Assembly: GCA_964016885.1 (NCBI GenBank)
Contig: OZ024744.1
Coordinates: 113,720,215 to 113,784,214, forward strand
DNA: 64,000 bases
Source of the DNA: Eledone cirrhosa
Taxonomy: Eukaryota > Mollusca > Cephalopoda > Octopoda > Eledonidae
Direction: 5' to 3'
Part shown: positions 1 through 14,898 of the stretch, one piece after another
How the letters are laid out: the number at the start of each line of letters is the position of its first letter
Numbering within the stretch: position 1 is the first letter of the stretch
Made by a program: the position numbers and the translations under genes
Notes under the pieces: model-generated
What the model was told of the DNA's origin: nothing
Databases searched by the model: none
What the model saw: the letters and a program-made list of their open reading frames with translations, nothing else

Positions 1-1171
1 CCATCAACAGTAACAACACTGTCATCACCATCAACAGTAGTAACATTGTCATCACCATCAACAGTAACAACACTGTCATCACCATCAACAGTAGTAACAT
101 TGTCATCACCATCAACAGTAGTAACATTGTCATCACCATCAACAGTAACAACACTGTCATCACCATCAACATTAGTAACATTGTCATCACCATCAACAGT
201 AACAACAGTATCATCACCATCAACAGTAACAACATTGTCATCACCATCAACAGTAACAACACTGTCATCACCATCAACAGTAACAACATTGTCATCACCA
301 TCAACCGTAACAACACTGTCATCACCATCAACAGTAACAACATTGTCATCACCATCAACAGTAACAACATTGTCATCACCATCAACAGTAACAACATTGT
401 CATCACCATCAACAGTAACAACATTGTCATCACCATCAACAGTAACAACATTCTCATCACCATCAACAGTAACAACATTGTCATCACCATCAACAGTAGT
501 AACATTGTCATCACCATCAGCAGTATTAACAATGTCATCAACATCAACAGTAACAACATTGTCATCACCATCAACAGTAGTAACATTATCATCACCATCA
601 ACAGTAGTAACACTGTCATCACCATCAACAGTAACAACACTGTCATCACCATCAACAGTAGTAACATTGTCATCACCATCAACAGTAACAACACTGTCAT
701 CACCATCAACAGTAGTAACATTGTCATCACCATCAACAGTAGTAACATTGTCATCACCATCAACAGTAACAACACTGTCATCACCATCAACATTAGTAAC
801 ATTGTCATCACCATCAACAGTAACAACAGTATCATCACCATCAACAGTAACAACATTGTCATCACCATCAACAGTAACAACATTGTCATCACCATCAACA
901 GTAACAACATTCTCATCACCATCAACAGTAACAACACTGTCACCACCATCAAAGTAACAACATTGTCATCACCATCAACAGTAACAACACTGTCATCACC
1001 ATCAACAGTAGTAACACTGTCATCAACATAAAAAGTAGTAACATTGTCATCACCATCAACAGTAACAACATTGTCATCACCATTAACAGTAACAACATTG
1101 TCATCACCATCAACAGTAGTAACATTATCATCACCATCAACAGTAACAACATTGTCATCACCATCAACAGT
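1..1171. repeat. Higher-order repeat copy, left family (partner of 3102-4272)
   Basis: This stretch aligns with 3,102-4,272 at a constant offset of 3,101 bp. Shared rare variants include CAGCAGTATTAAC (near 520 and 3,621), the interruption GTCACCACCATCAAAG (near 940 and 4,041) and the A-rich unit CATCAACATAAAAAG (1,021 and 4,122). The match stops at 1,172, where this copy has TACGAAC and the partner has TAGTAAC. The copy is cut by the window start, so its true length is unknown. Confidence 0.88.
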
Positions 1172-2941
1172 ACGAACATTGTCATCACCATCAACAGTAA
1201 CAACATTGTCAACACCATCAACAGTAACAACATTGTCATCACCATCAACAGTAGTAACATTGTCATCACCATCAACAGTAGTAACATTGTCATCACCATC
1301 AACAGTAACAACATTGTCATCACCATCAACAGTAACAACATTGTCATCACCATCAACAGTAACAACATTGTCATCACCATCAACAGTAGTAACATTGTCA
1401 TAACCATCAACAGTAGTAACATTGTCATCACCATCAACAGTAACAACATTGTCATCACCATCAACAGTAGTAACATTGTCATCAGCATCAACAGTAGTAA
1501 CACCGTCATCACCATCAACAGTAACAACACTGTCATCACCATCAACCGTAACAACATTGTCATCACCATCAACAGTAACAACACTGTCATCACTATCAAC
1601 AGTAGTAACATTGTCATCATCATCAACAGTACTAACATTGTCATCACCATCAACAGTAACAACACTGTCATCACCATCAACAGTAACAACATTGTCATCA
1701 CCATCAACAGTAACAACATTGTCATCACCATCAACGGTAACAACATTGTCATCAACATCAACAGTAGTAACCTTGTCATCACCATCAACAGTAGTAACAT
1801 TGTCATCACCATCAACAGTAATAACAGTCATCACCATCAACAGTAACAACATTGTCATCACCATCAACAGTAACAACATTGTCATCACCATCAACAGTAA
1901 CAACATTGTCATCACCATCAACAGTAACAACACTGTCATCACCATCAACAATAACAACATTGTCATCACCATCAACAGTAACAATATTGTCATCACCATC
2001 AACAGTAATAACATTGTCATCACCATCAACAGTAACAACATTGTCAACACCATCAACAGTAGTAACATTGTGTTAACCATCAACAGTAACAACATTGTCA
2101 TCACCATCAACACTGTCATCACCATCAACAGTAGTAACATTGTCATCACCATCAACAGTAACAACACTGTCATCACCATCAACAGTAACAACATTGTCAT
2201 CACCATCAACAACACTGTCATCACCATCAACAGTAGTAACATTGTCATCACCATCAACAGTAATAACATTGTCATCACCATCAACAGTAGTAACACTGTC
2301 ATCACCATCAACAGTAACAACATTGTCATCACCATCAACAGTAGTAACATTATCATCACCATCAACAGTAATAACATTGTCATCACCATCAACAGTAACA
2401 ACACTCATCACCATCAACAGTAACAACATTGTCATCACCATCAACAGTAGTAACATTGTCATGACCATCAACAGTAATAACATTGTCATCACCATCAACA
2501 GTAGTAACATTGTCATCACCATCAACAGTAACAACACTGTCATCACCATCAACAGTAACAACATTGTCATCACCATCAACAACACTGTCATCACCATCAA
2601 CAGTAACAACATTGTCATCACCATCAACAGTAGTAACATTGTCATCACCATCAACAGTAACAACATTGTCATCACCATCAACAGTAACAACACTGTCATC
2701 ACCATCAACAGTAACAACACTCATCACATTCAACCGTAACAACATTCTCATCACCATCAACCGTAACAACATTCTCATCACCATTAACAGTAACAACATT
2801 GTCATCACCATCAACAGTAACAACATTGTCATCACCATCAACAGTAACAACACTGTCATCACCATCAACAGTAACAATATTGTCATCACCATCAACAGTA
2901 ACATTGTCATCACCATCAACAGTACTAACATTGTCATCACC
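1172..2941. repeat. 27-bp array, left family, with 21- and 25-bp units
   Basis: Only 27-mer units and their variants are present. Landmarks are GTGTTAACC near 2,071, which recurs near 5,735, 8,868, 12,067 and 16,566, and CACATTCAACCG near 2,725, which recurs near 6,362, 9,561 and 12,735. The 21-bp units (CATCAACAACACTG near 2,208 and 2,577) and 25-bp units (ACAACACTCATC near 2,403 and 2,717) shift the reading frame. From about 2,080 to 2,880 the pattern matches about 5,745-6,510 at an offset of 3,664 bp, changing to 3,637 after one unit is lost. Confidence 0.85.
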
Positions 2942-3982
2942 ATCAACAGTAACAACATTGTCATCACCATCAACAGTAGTAACATTGTCATCACCATCAG
3001 CAGTATTAACAATGTCATCAACATCAACAGTAACAACATTGTCATCACCATCAACAGTAGTAACATTATCATCACCATCAACAGTAGTAACACTGTCATC
3101 ACCATCAACAGTAACAACACTGTCATCACCATCAACAGTAGTAACATTGTCATCACCATCAACAGTAACAACACTGTCATCACCATCAACAGTAGTAACA
3201 TTGTCATCACCATCAACAGTAGTAACATTGTCATCACCATCAACAGTAACAACACTGTCATCACCATCAACATTAGTAACATTGTCATCACCATCAACAG
3301 TAACAACAGTATCATCACCATCAACAGTAACAACATTGTCATCACCATCAACAGTAACAACACTGTCATCACCATCAACAGTAACAACATTGTCATCACC
3401 ATCAACCGTAACAACACTGTCATCACCATCAACAGTAACAACATTGTCATCACCATCAACAGTAACAACATTGTCATCACCATCAACAGTAACAACATTG
3501 TCATCACCATCAACAGTAACAACATTGTCATCACCATCAACAGTAACAACATTCTCATCACCATCAACAGTAACAACATTGTCATCACCATCAACAGTAG
3601 TAACATTGTCATCACCATCAGCAGTATTAACAATGTCATCAACATCAACAGTAACAACATTGTCATCACCATCAACAGTAGTAACATTATCATCACCATC
3701 AACAGTAGTAACACTGTCATCACCATCAACAGTAACAACACTGTCATCACCATCAACAGTAGTAACATTGTCATCACCATCAACAGTAACAACACTGTCA
3801 TCACCATCAACAGTAGTAACATTGTCATCACCATCAACAGTAGTAACATTGTCATCACCATCAACAGTAACAACACTGTCATCACCATCAACATTAGTAA
3901 CATTGTCATCACCATCAACAGTAACAACAGTATCATCACCATCAACAGTAACAACATTGTCATCACCATCAACAGTAACAAC
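2942..3982. repeat. 23-unit (621-bp) internal duplication
   Basis: The rare variant CAGCAGTATTAACAATG, followed by a unit with TCAACATCAAC in place of TCACCATCAAC, occurs at about 3,000 and again at 3,621, exactly 621 bp (23 x 27) apart. The order of unit variants around both is the same for roughly 420 bp, including the rare CATTAGTAAC and ACAGTATCATC units. The second copy is the one that also matches the start of the window (offset 3,101). This suggests a unit-register duplication by unequal exchange inside the left family. Confidence 0.82.
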
Positions 3983-4272
3983 ATTGTCATCACCATCAAC
4001 AGTAACAACATTCTCATCACCATCAACAGTAACAACACTGTCACCACCATCAAAGTAACAACATTGTCATCACCATCAACAGTAACAACACTGTCATCAC
4101 CATCAACAGTAGTAACACTGTCATCAACATAAAAAGTAGTAACATTGTCATCACCATCAACAGTAACAACATTGTCATCACCATTAACAGTAACAACATT
4201 GTCATCACCATCAACAGTAGTAACATTATCATCACCATCAACAGTAACAACATTGTCATCACCATCAACAGT
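3102..4272. repeat. Higher-order repeat copy, left family (partner of 1-1171)
   Basis: Aligned to 1-1,171 at a 3,101-bp offset, with the same sequence of rare variants, including the GTCACCACC interruption and the CATCAACATAAAAAG unit. It overlaps the second half of the 621-bp duplication. After 4,272 the two copies carry different unit orders. No gene or other element is visible inside it. Confidence 0.88.
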
Positions 4273-5879
4273 AGTAACACTGTCATCACCATCAACAGTA
4301 ACAACATTGTCATCACCATCAACAATAGTAACATTGTCATCACCATCAACAGTAACAACACTCATCACCATCAACAGTAACAACATTGTCATCACCATCA
4401 ACAGTAGTAACATTGTCATGACCATCAACAGTAATAACATTGTCATCACCATCAACAGTAGTAACACTGCCATCACCATCAACAGTAACAACATTCTCAT
4501 CACCATCAACCGTAACAACATTCTCATCACCATTAACAGTAACAACATTGTCATCACCATCAACAGTAACAACATTGTCATCACCATCAACAGTAACAAC
4601 ACTGTCATCACCATCAACAGTAACAATATTGTCATCACCATCAACAGTAACATTGTCATCACCATCAACAGTACTAACATTGTCATCACCATCAACAGTA
4701 ACAACACTGTCATCACCATCAACAGTAACAACATTGTCATCACCATCAACAGTAACAACACTGTCATCACCATCAACAGTAACAACATTGTCATCACCAT
4801 CAACCGTAACAACACTGTCATCACCATCAACAGTAACAACATTGTCATCACCATCAACAGTAACAACATTGTCATCACCATCAACAGTAACAACATTGTC
4901 ATCACCATCAACAGTAACAACATTCTCATCACCATCAACAGTAACAACATTGTCATCACCATCAACAGTAGTAACATTGTCATCACCATCAACAGTATTA
5001 ACAATGTCATCAACATCAACAGTAACAACATTGTCATCACCATCAACAGTAGTAACATTATCATCACCATCAACAGTAGTAACACTGTCATCACCATCAA
5101 CAGTAACAACACTGTCATCACCATCAACAGTAGTAACATTGTCATCACCATCAACAGTAGTAACATTGTCATCACCATCAACAGTAACAACACTGTCATC
5201 ACCATCAACATTAGTAACATTGTCATCACCATCAACAGTAACAACAGTATCATCACCATCAACAGTAACAACACTGTCATCACCATCAACAGTAACAACA
5301 CTGTCATCACCATCAACAGTAACAACACTGTCATCACCATCAACAGTAACAACACTGTCACCACCATCAAAGTAACAACATTGTCATCACCATCAACAGT
5401 AACAACACTGTCATCACCATCAACAGTAGTAACACTGTCATCAACATAAAAAGTAGTAACATTGTCATCACCATCAACAGTAACAACATTGTCATCACCA
5501 TTAACAGTAACAACATTGTCATCACCATCAACAGTAGTAACATTGTCATCACCATCAACAGTAACAACATTGTCATCACCATCAACAGTACCAACATTGT
5601 CATCACCATCAACAGTAACAACATTGTCATCACCATCAACAGTAACAACATTGTCATCACCATCAACAGTAGTAACATTGTCATCACCATCAACAGTAAC
5701 AACATTGTCAACACCATCAACAGTAGTAACATTGTGTTAACCATCAACAGTAACAACATTGTCATCACCATCAACACTGTCATCACCATCAACAGTAGTA
5801 ACATTGTCATCACCATCAACAGTAACAACACTGTCATCACCATCAACAGTAACAACATTGTCATCACCATCAGCAACAC
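4273..5879. repeat. 27-bp array, left family, rearranged copy
   Basis: This is continuous 27-mer array. It repeats the landmark order of 2,720-4,140 and 6,390-7,260 (ATTCTC units, a 24-bp CAGTAACATTGTC unit near 4,648, CAGTATTAACAATG near 4,993, the A-rich CATCAACATAAAAAG unit at 5,439, GTGTTAACC near 5,735) but with different numbers of units between landmarks. It looks like a deletion/duplication derivative of the neighbouring blocks. Nothing other than the repeat is present. Confidence 0.82.
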
Positions 5880-8800
5880 TGTCATCACCATCAACAGTAG
5901 TAACATTGTCATCACCATCAACAGTAATAACATTGTCATCACCATCAACAGTAGTAACACTGTCATCACCATCAACAGTAACAACATTGTCATCACCATC
6001 AACAATAGTAACATTGTCATCACCATCAACAGTAACAACACTCATCACCATCAACAGTAACAACATTGTCATCACCATCAACAGTAGTAACATTGTCATG
6101 ACCATCAACAGTAATAACATTGTCATCACCATCAACAGTAGTAACATTGTCATCACCATCAACAGTAACAACACTGTCATCACCATCAACAGTAACAACA
6201 TTGTCATCACCATCAACAACACTGTCATCACCATCAACAGTAACAACATTGTCATCACCATCAACAGTAGTAACATTGTCATCACCATCAACAGTAACAA
6301 CATTGTCATCACCATCAACAGTAACAACACTGTCATCACCATCAACAGTAACAACACTCATCACATTCAACCGTAACAACATTCTCATCACCATCAACCG
6401 TAACAACATTCTCATCACCATTAACAGTAACAACATAGTCATCACCATCAACAGTAACAACATTGTCATCACCATCAACAGTAACAACACTGTCATCACC
6501 ATCAACAGTAACAACATTGTCATCACCATCAACAGTAACAACACTGTCATCACCATCAACAGTAACAACATTGTCATCACCATCAACCGTAACAACACTG
6601 TCATCACCATCAACAGTAACAACATTGTCATCACCATCAACAGTAACAACATTGTCATCACCATCAACAGTAACAACATTGTCATCACCATCAACAGTAA
6701 CAACATTGTCATCACCATCAACAGTAACAACATTCTCATCACCATCAACAGTAACAACATTGTCATCACCATCAACAGTAGTAACATTGTCATCACCATC
6801 AACAGTATTAACAATGTCATCAACATCAACAGTAACAACATTGTCATCACCATCAACAGTAGTAACATTATCATCACCATCAACAGTAGTAACACTGTCA
6901 TCACCATCAACAGTAACAACACTGTCATCACCATCAACAGTAGTAACATTGTCATCACCATCAACAGTAACAACACTGTCATCACCATCAACAGTAGTAA
7001 CATTGTCATCACCATCAACAGTAGTAACATTGTCATCACCATCAACAGTAACAACACTGTCATCACCATCAACATTAGTAACATTGTCATCACCATCAAC
7101 AGTAACAACAGTATCATCACCATCAACAGTAACAACACTGTCATCACCATCAACAGTAACAACACTGTCATCACCATCAACAGTAACAACACTGTCATCA
7201 CCATCAACAGTAACAACACTGTCATCACCATCAACAGTAGTAACACTGTCATCAACATAAAAAGTAGTAACATTGTCATCACCATCAACAGTAACAACAT
7301 TGTCATCACCATTAACAGTAACAACATTGTCATCACCATCAACAGTAGTAACATTATCATCACCATCAACAGTAACAACATTGTCATCACCATCAACAGT
7401 ACCAACATTGTCATCACCATCAACAGTAACAACATTGTCATCACCATCAACAGTAACAACATTGTCATCACCATCAACAGTAGTAACATTGTCATCACCA
7501 TCAACAGTAGTAACATTGTCATCACCATCAACAGTAACAACATTGTCATCACCATCAACAGTAACAACATTGTCATCACCATCAACAGTAACAACATTGT
7601 CATCACCATCAACAGTAACAACATTGTCATCACCATCAACAGTAACAACATTGTCATCACCATCAACAGTAACAACATTGTCATCACCATCAACAGTAGT
7701 AACAATGTCATCACCATCAACAGTATTAACAATGTCATCACCATCAACAGTAACAACATTGTCATCACCATCAACAGTAGTAACATTATCATCACCATCA
7801 ACAGTAGTAACATTGTCATCACCATCAACATTAGTAACATTGTCATCACCATCAACAGTAACAACAGTGTCATCACCATCAACAGTAACAACACTGTCAT
7901 CACCATCAACAGTAACAACATTGTCATCACCATTAACAGTAACAACATGTCATCACCATCAACAGTAGTAACATTATCATCACCATCAACAGTAACAACA
8001 TTGTCATCACCATCAACAGTACCAACATTGTCATCACCATCAACAGTAACAACATTGTCATCACCATCAACAGTAACAACATTGTCATCACCATCAACAG
8101 TAGTAACATTGTCATCACCATCAACAGTAGTAACATTGTCATCACCATCAACAGTAACAACATTGTCATCACCATCAACAGTAACAACATTGTCATCACC
8201 ATCCACAGTAACAACATTGTCATCACCATCAACAGTAGTAACATTGTCATAACCATCAACAGTAGTAACATTGTCATCACCATCAACAGTAACAACATTG
8301 TCATCACCATCAACAGTAGTAACATTGTCATCAGCATCAACAGTAGTAACACCGTCATCACCATCAACAGTAACAACACTGTCATCACCATCAACCGTAA
8401 CAACATTGTCATCACCATCAACAGTAACAACACTGTCATCACTATCAACAGCAGTAACACTATCATCACTATCAACAGCAGTAACACTATCATCACCATC
8501 AACAGTAGTAACATTGTCATCACCATCAACAGTACTAACATTGTCATCACCATCAACAGTAACAACACTGTCATCACCATCAACAGTAACAACATTGTCA
8601 TCACCATCAACAGTAACAACATTGTCATCACCATCAACGGTAACAACATTGTCATCAACATCAACAGTAGTAACCTTGTCATCACCATCAACAGTAGTAA
8701 CATTGTCATCACCATCAACAGTAATAACATTGTCATCACCATCAACAGTAACAACATTGTCATCACCATCAACAGTAACAATATTGTCATCACCATCAAC

Positions 8801-9078
8801 AGTAGTAACATTGTCATCACCATCAACAGTAACAACATTGTCAACACCATCAACAGTAGTAACATTGTGTTAACCATCAACAGTAACAACACTGTCATCA
8901 CCATCAACAGTAACATTGTGATCACCATCAACAGTAGTAACATTGTCATCACCATCAACAGTAACAACACTGTCATCACCATCAACAGTAACAACATTGT
9001 CATCACCATCAAAAGTAGTAACATTGTCATCACCATCAACAGTAGTAACACTGTCATCACCATCAACAGTAACAACAT
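5880..9078. repeat. 3,199-bp higher-order block, copy 1
   Basis: Matches 9,079-12,277 at a constant offset of 3,199 bp; the identity runs on to 9,126/12,325. All landmarks are shared at exactly that spacing: CACATTCAACCG, the CATCAACATAAAAAG unit (7,250 and 10,449), ACAACATGTCATC (near 7,945 and 11,144), CATCCACAG (near 8,202 and 11,401), the paired CTATCAACAGCAG units (near 8,450) and GTGTTAACC (8,868 and 12,067). I saw no base difference between the copies. The left edge is set by ACACTG at 5,879 against ACATTG at 9,078. The block equals about 119 units, less the bases missing from short units. Confidence 0.92.
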
Positions 9079-12000
9079 TGTCATCACCATCAACAGTAGT
9101 AACATTGTCATCACCATCAACAGTAATAACATTGTCATCACCATCAACAGTAGTAACACTGTCATCACCATCAACAGTAACAACATTGTCATCACCATCA
9201 ACAATAGTAACATTGTCATCACCATCAACAGTAACAACACTCATCACCATCAACAGTAACAACATTGTCATCACCATCAACAGTAGTAACATTGTCATGA
9301 CCATCAACAGTAATAACATTGTCATCACCATCAACAGTAGTAACATTGTCATCACCATCAACAGTAACAACACTGTCATCACCATCAACAGTAACAACAT
9401 TGTCATCACCATCAACAACACTGTCATCACCATCAACAGTAACAACATTGTCATCACCATCAACAGTAGTAACATTGTCATCACCATCAACAGTAACAAC
9501 ATTGTCATCACCATCAACAGTAACAACACTGTCATCACCATCAACAGTAACAACACTCATCACATTCAACCGTAACAACATTCTCATCACCATCAACCGT
9601 AACAACATTCTCATCACCATTAACAGTAACAACATAGTCATCACCATCAACAGTAACAACATTGTCATCACCATCAACAGTAACAACACTGTCATCACCA
9701 TCAACAGTAACAACATTGTCATCACCATCAACAGTAACAACACTGTCATCACCATCAACAGTAACAACATTGTCATCACCATCAACCGTAACAACACTGT
9801 CATCACCATCAACAGTAACAACATTGTCATCACCATCAACAGTAACAACATTGTCATCACCATCAACAGTAACAACATTGTCATCACCATCAACAGTAAC
9901 AACATTGTCATCACCATCAACAGTAACAACATTCTCATCACCATCAACAGTAACAACATTGTCATCACCATCAACAGTAGTAACATTGTCATCACCATCA
10001 ACAGTATTAACAATGTCATCAACATCAACAGTAACAACATTGTCATCACCATCAACAGTAGTAACATTATCATCACCATCAACAGTAGTAACACTGTCAT
10101 CACCATCAACAGTAACAACACTGTCATCACCATCAACAGTAGTAACATTGTCATCACCATCAACAGTAACAACACTGTCATCACCATCAACAGTAGTAAC
10201 ATTGTCATCACCATCAACAGTAGTAACATTGTCATCACCATCAACAGTAACAACACTGTCATCACCATCAACATTAGTAACATTGTCATCACCATCAACA
10301 GTAACAACAGTATCATCACCATCAACAGTAACAACACTGTCATCACCATCAACAGTAACAACACTGTCATCACCATCAACAGTAACAACACTGTCATCAC
10401 CATCAACAGTAACAACACTGTCATCACCATCAACAGTAGTAACACTGTCATCAACATAAAAAGTAGTAACATTGTCATCACCATCAACAGTAACAACATT
10501 GTCATCACCATTAACAGTAACAACATTGTCATCACCATCAACAGTAGTAACATTATCATCACCATCAACAGTAACAACATTGTCATCACCATCAACAGTA
10601 CCAACATTGTCATCACCATCAACAGTAACAACATTGTCATCACCATCAACAGTAACAACATTGTCATCACCATCAACAGTAGTAACATTGTCATCACCAT
10701 CAACAGTAGTAACATTGTCATCACCATCAACAGTAACAACATTGTCATCACCATCAACAGTAACAACATTGTCATCACCATCAACAGTAACAACATTGTC
10801 ATCACCATCAACAGTAACAACATTGTCATCACCATCAACAGTAACAACATTGTCATCACCATCAACAGTAACAACATTGTCATCACCATCAACAGTAGTA
10901 ACAATGTCATCACCATCAACAGTATTAACAATGTCATCACCATCAACAGTAACAACATTGTCATCACCATCAACAGTAGTAACATTATCATCACCATCAA
11001 CAGTAGTAACATTGTCATCACCATCAACATTAGTAACATTGTCATCACCATCAACAGTAACAACAGTGTCATCACCATCAACAGTAACAACACTGTCATC
11101 ACCATCAACAGTAACAACATTGTCATCACCATTAACAGTAACAACATGTCATCACCATCAACAGTAGTAACATTATCATCACCATCAACAGTAACAACAT
11201 TGTCATCACCATCAACAGTACCAACATTGTCATCACCATCAACAGTAACAACATTGTCATCACCATCAACAGTAACAACATTGTCATCACCATCAACAGT
11301 AGTAACATTGTCATCACCATCAACAGTAGTAACATTGTCATCACCATCAACAGTAACAACATTGTCATCACCATCAACAGTAACAACATTGTCATCACCA
11401 TCCACAGTAACAACATTGTCATCACCATCAACAGTAGTAACATTGTCATAACCATCAACAGTAGTAACATTGTCATCACCATCAACAGTAACAACATTGT
11501 CATCACCATCAACAGTAGTAACATTGTCATCAGCATCAACAGTAGTAACACCGTCATCACCATCAACAGTAACAACACTGTCATCACCATCAACCGTAAC
11601 AACATTGTCATCACCATCAACAGTAACAACACTGTCATCACTATCAACAGCAGTAACACTATCATCACTATCAACAGCAGTAACACTATCATCACCATCA
11701 ACAGTAGTAACATTGTCATCACCATCAACAGTACTAACATTGTCATCACCATCAACAGTAACAACACTGTCATCACCATCAACAGTAACAACATTGTCAT
11801 CACCATCAACAGTAACAACATTGTCATCACCATCAACGGTAACAACATTGTCATCAACATCAACAGTAGTAACCTTGTCATCACCATCAACAGTAGTAAC
11901 ATTGTCATCACCATCAACAGTAATAACATTGTCATCACCATCAACAGTAACAACATTGTCATCACCATCAACAGTAACAATATTGTCATCACCATCAACA

Positions 12001-12325
12001 GTAGTAACATTGTCATCACCATCAACAGTAACAACATTGTCAACACCATCAACAGTAGTAACATTGTGTTAACCATCAACAGTAACAACACTGTCATCAC
12101 CATCAACAGTAACATTGTGATCACCATCAACAGTAGTAACATTGTCATCACCATCAACAGTAACAACACTGTCATCACCATCAACAGTAACAACATTGTC
12201 ATCACCATCAAAAGTAGTAACATTGTCATCACCATCAACAGTAGTAACACTGTCATCACCATCAACAGTAACAACATTGTCATCACCATCAACAGTAGTA
12301 ACATTGTCATCACCATCAACAGTAA
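9079..12325. repeat. 3,199-bp higher-order block, copy 2
   Basis: Head-to-tail duplicate of 5,880-9,078 with no visible difference, plus about 48 bp of continued match. The copies part at 9,127/12,326, where the first has CAGTAATAAC and the second CAGTAACAAC. Identity over more than 3.2 kb of unconstrained repeat implies a very recent duplication, gene conversion, or an assembly duplication; the sequence alone cannot tell these apart. Confidence 0.92.
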
Positions 12326-14898
12326 CAACACTGTTATCACCATCAACAGTAACAACATTGTCATCACCATCAACAGTAGTAACATTGTCATGAACATCAA
12401 CAGTAATAACATTGTCATCACCATCAACAGTAGTAACATTGTCATCACCATCAACAGTAACAACACTGTCATCACCATCAACAGTAACAACATTGTCATC
12501 ACCATCAACAACACTGTCATCACCATCAACAGTAGTAACATTGTCATCACCATCAACAGTAATAACATTGTCATCACCATCAACAGTAGTAACACTGTCA
12601 TCACCATCAACAGTAACAACATTGTCATCACCATCAACAGTAGTAACATTGTCATCACCATCAACAGTAACAACATTGTCATCACCATCAACAGTAACAA
12701 CACTGTCATCACCATCAACAGTAACAACACTCATCACATTCAACCGTAACAACATTCTCATCACCATCAACCGTAACAACATTCTCATCACCATTAACAG
12801 TAACAACATTGTCATCACCATCAACAGTAACAACATTGTCATCACCATCAACAGTAACAACACTGTCATCACCATCAACAGTAACAACATTGTCATCACC
12901 ATCAACAACACTGTCATCACCATCAACAGTAGTAACATTGTCATCACCATCAACAGTAATAACATTGTCATCACCATCAACAGTAGTAACACTGTCATCA
13001 CCATCAACAGTAACAACATTGTCATCACCATCAACAGTAGTAACATTGTCATCACCATCAACAGTAACAACACTGTCATCACCATCAACAGTAACAACAT
13101 TGTCATCACCATCAACAGTAGTAACATTGTCATCACCATCAACAGTAATAACATTGTCATCACCATCAACAGTAGTAACATTGTCATCACCATCAACAGT
13201 AACAACACTGTCATCACCATCAACAGTAACAACATTGTCATCACAATCAACAACACTGTCATCACCATCAACAGTAGTAACATTGTCATCACCATCAACA
13301 GTAATAACATTGTCATCACCATCAACAGTAGTAACACTGTCATCACCATCAACAGTAACAACATTGTCATCACCATCAACAGTAGTAACATTGTCATCAC
13401 CATCAACAGTAACAACATTGTCATCACCATCAACAGTAACAACACTGTCATCACCATCAACAGTAACAACACTGTCATCATATTCAACCGTAACAACATT
13501 CTCATCACCATCAACCGTAAAAACATTCTCATCACCATTAACAGTAACAACATTGTCATAACCATCAACAGTAACAACATTGTCATCACCATCAACAGTA
13601 ACAACACTGTCATCACCATCAACAGTAACATTGTGATCACCATCAACAGTAGTAACATTGTCATCACCATCAACAGTAACAACACTGTCATCACCATCAA
13701 CAGTAACAACATTGTCATCACCATCAACAGTAGTAACATTGTCATCACCATCAACAGTAACAACACTGTCATCACCATCAACAGTAACAACATTGTCATC
13801 ACCATCAACAGTAACAACACTGTCATCACCATCAACAGTAACAACACTGTCATCACCATCAACCGTAACAACATTGTCATCACCATCAACAGTAACAACA
13901 TTGTCATCACCATCAACAGTAACAACATTCTCATCACCATCAACAGTAACAACATTGTCATCACCATCAACAGTAGTAACATTGTCATCACCATCAACAG
14001 TATTAACAATGTCATCACCATCAACAGTGACAACATTGTCATCACCATCAACAGTAGTAACATTATCATCACCATCAACAGTAGTAACACTGTCATCACC
14101 ATCAACAGTAACAACACTGTCATCACCATCAACAGTAGTAACATTGTCATCACCATCAACAGTAACAACACTGTCATCACCATCAACAGTAGTAACATTG
14201 TCATCACCATCAACAGTAGTAACATTGTCATCACCATCAACAGTAACAACACTGTCATCACCATCAACAGTAACAACACTGTCATCACCATCAACAGTAA
14301 CAACACTGTCATCACTATCAACAGTAACAACATTGTCATCACCATCAACAGTAGTAACACTGTCATCACCATCAACAGTAACAAAATTGTCATCACCATC
14401 AACAGTAGTAACATTGTCATCACCATCAACAGTAACAACATTGTCATCACCATCAACAGTAACAATATTGTCATCACCATCAACAGTAACATTGTCATCA
14501 CCATCAACAGTAACAACATTGGCATCACCATCAACAATAGTAACACTGTCATCACCATCAACAGTAACAACATTGTCATCACCATCAACAGTAATAACAT
14601 AGTCATCACCATCAACACTAACAACACTGTAATCACCATCAACAGTAACAACACTGTAATCACCATCAACAGTAACAACATTGTCATCACCATCAACAGT
14701 AACAACATTGACATCACCATCAACAGTAGTAACATTGTCATCACCATCAACAGTAACAACATTGTCATCACCATCAACAGTAACAACACTGTCATCACCA
14801 TCAACAGTAACAACATTGTAATCACCATCAACAGTAACAACATTATCATCACCATCAACAGTAGTAACATTGTCATCACCATCAACAGTAGTAACACC
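12326..14898. repeat. Left-family array with a 345-397-bp subrepeat
   Basis: Continuous 27-mer array. The 21-bp unit CATCAACAACACTG followed by a shared order of variants occurs at about 12,504, 12,901 and 13,246, giving intervals of 397 and 345 bp; the third copy has CACAATCAAC. CACATTCAACCG at 12,735 is echoed by a diverged CATATTCAACCG near 13,482. Further 24-bp units occur near 13,626 and 14,486. Toward 14,600-14,880 a new variant, CTGTAATCACC or TTGTAATCACC, becomes common and continues into the right family. Confidence 0.82.

Noticed and set aside
1021..1035. A-rich unit CATCAACATAAAAAG as a polyadenylation signal or retroposon tail
   Set aside because: It is a short local variant inside a normal unit, repeated at 4,122, 5,439, 7,250 and 10,449 with the surrounding higher-order block, and no inserted sequence precedes it.
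949..1815. Membrane-protein-like Leu/Met-rich minus-strand ORFs (MLLLLMVMT)
   Set aside because: Uniform nonamer hydrophobic runs without loops or charges, found wherever the repeat is in that register; a translation artefact of the satellite.
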